Source: Aquincolibacterium sp964606385
GTDB taxonomy: Bacteria > Omnitrophota > Omnitrophia > Omnitrophales > Aquincolibacteriaceae
DNA length: 64,000 nt
Assembly (NCBI GenBank): GCA_964606385.1
Contig: CAZSFZ010000002.1
Span: 124,001 to 188,000, forward strand
Direction: 5' to 3'
Made by a program: the position numbers and the translations under genes. Below are positions 53,101 through 62,100 of this stretch, piece by piece; the stretch's first letter is position 1, and each line of letters begins with the position of its first letter. A model generated the notes under the pieces. The model ran no database searches, was not told the DNA's origin, and was given only the letters and a program-made list of their open reading frames with translations.

Positions 53101-56100
53101 CTCGGCAAAGGATTTCCAATACTGAGCCTTTTCCATCTGTCCGGTCGCCTCCAACACCTTGATGACCTGCGGGACGAAACCGTTCCTGTCCACATAAAGA
53201 TTGAAGATGGTCCGGATGGAGATCACCGCCTCCCTAAAACGTATCATCTTCACCGAAAAACGGGACTCCTCGACCAAAAGCCGGATGTCTTGATACCGCG
53301 GATCCGCTTCCAGCTTCTTCGGGTCGATCGCTTCTTTCGATCCTTTTGTGGGAAGACGGTCTCTGTCTTCCCGTATTTGTTTCCGGTACGCGGCGAAATG
53401 GTCGTGTTTCTTTTTGATATCCTCCAATTGACGCGGCGAAACATATTCCTGTTCCATCACAAAAGGAAGACCCTCAAAGATCCCCTTTACCACTTTTCTA
53501 TAGAATGCCTGCTGTTCGTGCGGGTCTTTAGAGAAATTTTCAAAGAAACCGATATCGCGGAAAATATCTGTCGTGTCCTGCCACGGGAATCCGATAGCTG
53601 CAAGCATGTCGCCGACCCAATAACGAACGGTCGTCAGGTAGAGAGGGTCCTGCAGGACCATCCCGGCTGCTTTTTTGATGCTTTTATGAAGCAAGAACTG
53701 TCGAACGTCGCCGACTTTGACCGCTTCGGCCCCCGCCGAAACTCTTTTGTGAAGACGCGATCGGATATCGCGGATGCTTTCTCTTAATTCGGCGGGAATG
53801 TTTTCCGCGGGAATATCGGCCAGCTCCTGACGAAATCGATCCCGAGCTTCGGTGCTCAGCGCTTCCCCGCTACTTTCCATCTGAAGGAGGCCCATCCCGA
53901 AGCCGAGCCGAACCTCTCCTGTTTTCTGGTTCGCGATCACCGAAACGCTGGCAGCTTCAACTTCCTTGCCCTCGATTTTCTTGGCGACGGCCTTTGCTTC
54001 CTCAAGGTCCTGGGGCGGGGCGAGAAAAGCGCTTTCGCTCCCAGAATCCGATAGGAACATTCGGGTCTCGGCGGCAAAGACGAACTGCGCGGTCCCCGAC
54101 TCATCCAAGGGCGGTTCGGTCAGACGCTGCCACATTTTCTCGAACGCGGCCATCATCATGAGGGTCTTGGGATATTTGGCGTTCAGCTCGGTGGAGCGCG
54201 AGATGCGTTCAAAATAACCGAAATGTTTCGGCCGTTCTTTGATCTGCTTTCCGATCCTGCCTCTTGTTCCGGACTTTTCCACAAAATCCTTTAAAATATC
54301 GAACCGAGGACCGGAAGTGGTAACCGCATCGATCTTGGTCTGATCCAGTCTTGTGATCCACTCGACAAGGTCTTGGGAGGTCCTTCCGCGGCCTTTCATA
54401 TAGGCCGCTCTTTCGAGAAGGATGATCCATTGAAGAACCTGTTCCGCCTCTTTTTGGTCTTTTGAGAAGTAATGCGCCATGGCGTGCATATAGAAGGAAG
54501 GCATCTCTCCGTCCTCCTTCGCTTCCCGATTGCGAATTTCTCTCAAAGCGACGGCGGCGGCTTGCGGCCTGCGCTGGAAAGAAGTAAAAAAATCTTCCGC
54601 GAGTTTTTGTCTTTGCTTTTCCCTCTCGGCCTTTTCATTGGCCTGGACATAGCGAAAAGTCTCGCGATATTGTTCGAGCCGGCGGTCATTCGCAGAATGG
54701 ATCTTCCGGAGTTGTTTGGCCGATGGCCATTGTTCGTCCTGATCCGGAAAAACCGCCTCAGAGGTCAGCGGGTCTAGCTGGAGCATACTGACCAAAAGAT
54801 GGGCGGGAAATCCCATCACCACATAAGGATCCCCGACGATTTCATCAACGAGAGGAGCGAACGCTTTGTCCTGAACGCCAAAACCACCGGCTTGATTGCC
54901 ATGCTCCTTGGGATCTCTGTCATGATAGAAGTCCCAGTAAGTTCCCACAGTCCCGCCAGCGGGCAGCTGGAACCCGAGTGAAATAAGATAATCGCGGTCC
55001 GCTTGGAGGGATTCTTGATCATGTTTGAGACGAACCGTGGCGCTATCCGTGATCAGCTGAAGGCTGATCTCATCATTAACGATTTTGACATAAACAGCCG
55101 CAGAGACCGCTTCGAGCGTTTGCCCGTGGGTTTTTGCGTGCATCGTCCGCAGTTTTTCCTTCAGCGTTGCCGGATCTTCGGACTCGGCGTCTTGGGAAGG
55201 TTTCCCGATCCTGATCCCTGTTTTTCCGTCTTTCGGTTTAGAAAAAAGCAAGGTGTCGCCGGCGAGCCATATCTGCTGCGAATGGTCCTTTTCATGGCAT
55301 TTGGCTTTAAAGGTTCTAAGCATTTTAATCACCGCGATGGCGCTGACCTGGCTGGCCGGGTCACCGTCTTTGACTTCGGGTTCTTTGCCATCCACAGCAA
55401 CGGTTTCTAGCGTCTTTCGTTTATTGCTAGTGTCCGGTAATATTTTTTCAAAGATCTTTTCCGCTATTGTCTTACGACGAGACGACCCGGAAGCCAGAAA
55501 GACCCCCAACGCCTTATCCGGGCTCTGATCCGTCATCTGAGAGTTTTTGACGGTCGAGGTGCGCAAATAACGCAAAACTTCTTCGAGAAAACGTTCTGTG
55601 GATCTGAGGTCATCCACGATCGAACGCGCAATGAAATTTCCGGCCTCCTCTTCGCTCTCCAAGAAATAAGGGACAAAGGCTTCCAGGACTTTCTCTTTTT
55701 TCGACGCATCTCCCATGGCAGCCAAGGCTTCGCGGGCTTGATAGAATCCGAAAGAGGGCTTCTCCCGCATTTCCGAACGCCTACCGGCAACGCGGTTAAT
55801 AAATTCTCTGGCTCGGGAAAGATCGGCAGCGCCCTTGCGTCCGCCGGAAACAAGCTCGCGGGAAAGGAACCGTTTTGCCTGACGACTCACTTCGGGGTTG
55901 GCGTTCTCTGCCAAACCCTTTAGGTGAGCGCGAACTTCCGCCTCCCCCGTTTTCGCGCTGATCTCTCTTACTTCGGACCGTTGCGCGGTCTTTGCTCCAA
56001 CATCAGATGCCTTGTGCTCTTCCCGGATCACGGTTTGCATCATGACATTGTCAAAAGCGTGCAGGATGAATCTTCCGTAAAGATCGGCCTGTTCGTTCAG

Positions 56101-59100
56101 GGTCATCCTCCGGCCAGAATGGAGGGCCGTATTCTTCTCTCCGATGAACCGGCGGACATAAACAGGTATCGTTTCGCGTAACAACACCCAGGCAAAAATA
56201 ATCCCGGAAACCCATTTCACTTCTCCAGGGGCGAGAACCGTGAGCGCCCCAAAAAACAGGCCAAAGACCGGATAAATCCAAAGTTCGCTCGGGGTAAACT
56301 GGAATACCAACAGCAAAATGGAGCGACGTTTCTGTTCAAGCGTCTTTTGAAGGGTTGCCGCCGCCTCCTTGAAAGCCGCCACCAGCGACGGGATATCGCG
56401 GGCTTGATCGATTTTATGGAAAGCTTCCTGGAGCGCTGAGGTCTTCGAAAGGATCTCCCAGATTTGAAGCGCTTTCGGGAAAGTGCTTTGGAGTTCCTTG
56501 ATGCGCTCCTCCATGAGCGCTTCAACGTTACCCCTCAACTCAGAACGGCCCTCAGGACGAGCGTCGGGACCCTTTGGATGGATCAGCGGCAAGCTTCCGG
56601 CGTAAACATCTCCCGTACCAAAATCCACGGTCAAAAAATCCCCCTCCCGCAAAGGCTTTCTTCCGAGTGCTGCCCGTCCATCCCCTGTGACGTCAAGACC
56701 TTGAACGCGCACTATCGTGGGAATCTTTTCGTAGTTAGCCACCACCGCGGCATGCGAGGTCAAACCTCCCTGGGAGGTTAAAAGCACAAGTCTTTTCCCG
56801 AAAGCTCTAAGCACGCGATTAGCATTGATGAGATCCGGAGAATCTTCGGGCGTCGGAAAAGCGCTGACAAGAATTACCGCTTCGACATTTTCCTGCCGGG
56901 CCATGCGTTCCACCACATCCCCCCGAAGCATCTCGGAAGCTTTCAGCACAACCATCCCCCTCAAAGCGCCCTCGTTCCCATAAGCAACATTGCCATGTCC
57001 CTCCGGAACCTGACGGATCTTTTCGCGGTCCAACGGCGGAAATTTTTCTATGTTCCCCACCCTTTGATCATAGACCGTTTGAAGAAGCCACGGTTTTCCG
57101 CTTTCAACGGTAAATTCCACCATTTGAGGAACGCCAAAATATTCGTCCAGCCTCAAGGTGTCCTCCTGCAGAGCCTCATAACTCTGGGGATCTGTGCGGT
57201 GTAAAGCTTCGATCGGTTGTGTTTTGACGCGCCCCTGCATATGCATCATGCCCTGCGACAAAGGAACCCACTCCCCCCCGAACGACTGTTTGCCGGTATG
57301 AGGATCGCGTGAAACGGCCATGCCGGCACCGGAACGATCATCCCGATCTCCGAATACATAGGCCTGAACGATCACGGGCGTCGACCAGGCATCTGAAATG
57401 TTTTTTTCTTTCCGGTAACGACTCGCCTTGGAACCCTTCCAGGATTCAAAAACCTTCTCGATCAAGAAATAAAGTTGTTTGTTCGAGTCTTGATACAAGG
57501 CCTCAAACTCCTCGGCCACGCCATGACGGACCATGATCGCACGCGCCTCTTTCACCATTTCAATAAGATCCGATGCCTGCAGCTCTTCCCATTTCAGGTT
57601 CTTTCCATCCCCGAGGAATCGGTTCGCTAAAATTTCGAATTCTTCATGAGGAACGCCTAAACTCGTGGCCATCGATTCCACAAAACCGAGAAAGGCCCTG
57701 TAGCCGGATTGAGCGCCTCTTGTTTCAAGAACATATTCCAGGATCTCCGGAGTAAAGCCCACCGCCACAGCCGTTTCAAAAATCCCGGGCATAATAAAGA
57801 CGGCGCCGGACCGGACCGCGAGAAAAAGAGGTTCACTGTCTTCCTTGAGCAGGGGGGCCGGCGCCATACCATAGCGGACAGGACGCCCTTTCTTTTGGGA
57901 CCATTCCGCCTCTAGTCTTCGAAGATGTTTTTGAATGGCTGCCTGGAACTGCTCCGGGAATTGTTTGTAAAAACGGTAACGTCCGACATAGGAGGGGATC
58001 ACAAAAGCACTCGGAACCGGAAGGCCCAGGGAATTCATCCTCATCAGGTAGGTTCCTTTGCCTCCATAGGTTTTCCTTTCATGTTGCCGGTAGTCATAGC
58101 CGGAATCCTGATAATCATCAATGTGGGCAATCTCACCGAATGGATCCTGTGCTTTTTGATGGATAAAGTTCCGGTACGCTTTGGGATTAACGAGTTTCTC
58201 GGTATTTTGTTTTGCCTGGGTTTGTGTTTTTTTCTTAAGGTGCTCAAGAAGATCGATGGCGGCCACCGAAGTAAACTTCTCTTTACGGATCAGCGCTATG
58301 GAGCGCTCATGCCTTTCGTGATCTTCGCCGTAAAGGGCCTTCCCGGCCGAATGATACTGGGAGATCCACCGGGAGAACTCTCTCTGGATCTCTTTTTGCA
58401 TGACGTTAACCACATCCAGAAGCTGGCTATAATTCAGCTCCGAATCATTCAGCAGATCGGACCATTGGGCGGTGTACCTCGTGATAAATCCGCTGTCAAA
58501 CAATTCATCGGTCAGTTCCGCCATCAACGTCAGCGCTCGCTGAAAATCAGCGGCATCTTCTCCCCAGTCTTTCAGAAAAGCCCCGAGCGACAGGCTCAGC
58601 ATTTGTCCCAAAGAACGGTCGATCACATAGAGCTTATGAATAAGCAGGGGGCTATTCACACCCCCCAGGATTTCCGTCACCGTTCGCCGCGCGGCAATGA
58701 TTTTTCTCGTTCTTTCGTATGGGGATTGCTCATAAGCCTCCACGACAAGCTGAAGCGATCTTTCCAGAGAAGGAAGCTCTTTAACAAACTGGGTTTGAAG
58801 CCAACGCTCGAAAAGGTCGGGCCTTGAAGTCCCTTCAAAAAGCGCGACCAGGGCCTGCTCCAATTCCTTGATTTGAGAATAAATATCGTTCCGGCTTCGT
58901 TCATTTTCCGTCAGGGAGGCCAGCTCTGCCCGGAGTTCTTTGTCCCGTTCTTCCAAAAAAAGCCATTCCCGTTGAATCCCGCTCGTATCGCCTGTGCTCA
59001 GAAATTCCAGATAGGCCTGCACCTTGTAAAGAACCCCGTAAGAAAAAGAGGGCCCGTGAAGGGTCTGGCGGATCTCCGTCGCGAACTTGGTGCGCAATAA

Positions 59101-62100
59101 CCGCTCGTCGAGGTCTTCCGCGATCCCCCACAACACGCTTCGAAGATCAAAGAAAGTATCTGCCGACACATAGGGCAATGAAAGCACAAGCTCTTTAACG
59201 GGACGCCACAGGGATTTTGGAGCCTTAGCCAGAAGTTGCACGGCAAGACTTCCAGCCTGATCAGCAAGGTCGTCAGGATATTGTTCATAATCACGTGAGT
59301 GATTAAGCCTGAGAGTTTTTCTTTTTTCTCTCAAAAGAAGACTCATCTGGCGGATCAGGTCTATGTGGTCACTCATATTCTCCTGCTCCAAAATCCACCG
59401 TATCGCCACAAAGGCATCGCCCCAGGTGTCGATACTCTGAATATCCGGCATATCTTCCCGCATTTCAGAACGGCGGGTGTGGCGGTTTAAAAGACTACCG
59501 GCCAAAAGCTTGGCATTGGGCGCTACGGCGCTAAAACCTGCCAGCGCCGCATCCGTCCGCACTGCGGGGCTTAAATTTTTGAGGGTCGTTTCCATAACGG
59601 GATCATAACGATTTGGCAGATAGATCGTCCCGGCGGGCCCGGCCGCAAAAACTCCTTCAACGCCTTGATCGCCGAATCCGTTCAGGTGATGCTTCCACGC
59701 GTCCATTTCCGCGTTTTCATTTTCACGAGCTTCGGAGCGATAGGAGGATTTTCTGCCCCAAAGATCTTGCCATCCATATCCCGGACGAGCGGAAGCGCGC
59801 GCCTTCTCTTCTCTAGCCCGGAGAATCTGCCGCCAATCACGGGCGGCTTTATCCGCCATGGAAAGCTGAGCCGCCAATCGCTTCCGGAGATCATCCGCAT
59901 CCAGTCGGAATTCCTTGGGAAAAACAAGCTTCTTCTCGGGAGCCTCACGGACCGCCTTGATCAAAGCCTGAAAATCTTCCTGCGCGGGAGGTTCTTCGCT
60001 CAAGGCATTCTGAAGCACCGCTCTGATCTTCCGGTGGAGATTTGTCTTGGAATTCAGAGCCGCGGAAACCTCCATCAGGAGTTCCCGGACCGTTGCGCGA
60101 ACTTCTCGGAACCGGAATTCCTGGGGATTTTCCCAGCTTGAATCCCCCTCATCCCAATCATCCATACTTTCTCGTGTGTTTCGGGATTCGGAACGGGGCG
60201 TATTTCGAAGGACTTCAAATGCGACATCACTCCGAAGAAGTTCTTTCCACCCCTTCTCGTCTTCGGGGATCTTGTTTTCTCCGTTTAAAATCGTGCGGGC
60301 TACTTCGAGAAGTCTTTCTTCCGCGTCCAAATAAGGTCTTTGCCCAGCCAATCCCTTGATCCAGAACGCGACCCTCCCTTGCGCCGTTCCAAGATCCCAC
60401 GACGCGCTTTCTTGGTCTTTTTTATGAAGTTCCGCGGCAATCTTAAGAAGCCAAGGAACAACCGTAGAATCATCGCGGATCTCGGAACGGGCCCCTAGGG
60501 CGCGGCCGTCGTCCCCGATGTAATCGTGCGCGAAAGCGGGATAGTTATAACCCCGGTTGATCTGCGCGGAGGGGGGAAGCTCGGGAAGACCTGAGTTCTC
60601 TTCGAAGACGCTCTCATCCCCCGTTTCCTGCCATTCCACAACAGCCTGCGGGTCCATCGTTTCCAGATAATCCCGGAAGATCCCTTCTTGTTCGGACAAG
60701 ATCCGGTTATCGGTTTTGGTTTTGGACGCAAACGCGGTTTCTTCTGCGCGGGCTTTGGAAGCTTCTTCCTTTTGGCGCATTTCAGAACGGCGCTGCTCAG
60801 CCAATATTTTTATTTCGGCCCCCGCAAGACCCGTCGCGAGCATTGTCGTGAAATCCGTCCGGGCACCTGCCTCGACCATAGCGGCATGAATGCCGAATTT
60901 CATCGCATTCCATTCGCGAATGTTTTTCGGCGCGGCGAAGTATAGAGGGCGTGCGGCGCCCAGCAGTGCGATCCTGAAAAATCTTTGTTTCTGATCAAGA
61001 AGCGTCCAAACCAAAGTCCCCACATTCTCAAAAGCGCTGGCCAGGCTCCCCGGCGTTGAAAATTCACCCGCGGAACGCACCTCGGAGCGGGCTGCTGAAG
61101 ACGCTTTGAGTATATTTTCAAGCAGAACGGTATCATTCCAACGAAAGGTTTTTCCGTTGATCACGATCTCGCGTTCTCCCTGAGGCTTTACCTGGACATT
61201 ACTTTTAGCGAGACTTTCCATAAGCTCGCCTCGATTTGTCGCGAAGAAATTCTTTCCGTCGATGCTGACGCCAATCTTCCGCGCGTTCACTTCCCAAACG
61301 ATCACTTCACGCGCTTCGGCGCGGGATGCGGCAAGCCCCGGGAACCAGGCGTGGAATTCTCCTTCCGTGAATTCTCCAGCTTCGTCCTTAGCCCAAATAT
61401 CCATATCCTCGGGCGCGGTCAGATGAATGAAATTCTTGCGCACATCTGTTTTTTGTCCGGTCAATCCGAGCGTCGGATCGTTGCGGAAAGCGCGGGCGCG
61501 CAGGCTTTCGGGGTGCTTTACCGCGGCGTCTTTAGGGTTTGTTTCGCCGGCAAATTCATCTTTCATCTGCTGAAGCGTTGCCGCGTTTGTTGCAAAAGGA
61601 TCTTTTTTGAGCCAGACCGCGACGGTCGGATTTTCAGCTTCGGTAAAATCTTCAGCAAGTGCCGGAAAGAAGGCGTTGTAAACGGGGATTGTTTTCCCGC
61701 GATAAGCTTCGGGGATCCTGTTGTCGTTCGACAATGCGATAAGCCCGACACGAAACGCCCGCGGACCTTTTCCAAGCTTTTTGACCTTATTAGTTCCGAA
61801 AGCCACCGCCCAAAGACCCGCTAATTCTTCCGCCGACAAATCCGTTTTTTCCATAAACTCATCCGCCGCGAAAGCAAGCTGGCCTTGCGGGACAAGCTCT
61901 TTCGAGAAATCCAACGGCGCTAAATGGGTGCGGACTTCCGTTTTTTCTTCATCGTTCAGCGCGCTATCCCCTCGAACAGCGACCGTGGCGTGGCGGGGAT
62001 AATGTTTCCCGAGCACGTCTTCTTCGCGGATCGTAGCCGGAGTCACTACGCTGACAGCGTTGGCGATATAGCCTCGGTTCGCGGAAGCGCTGAGAATCCC

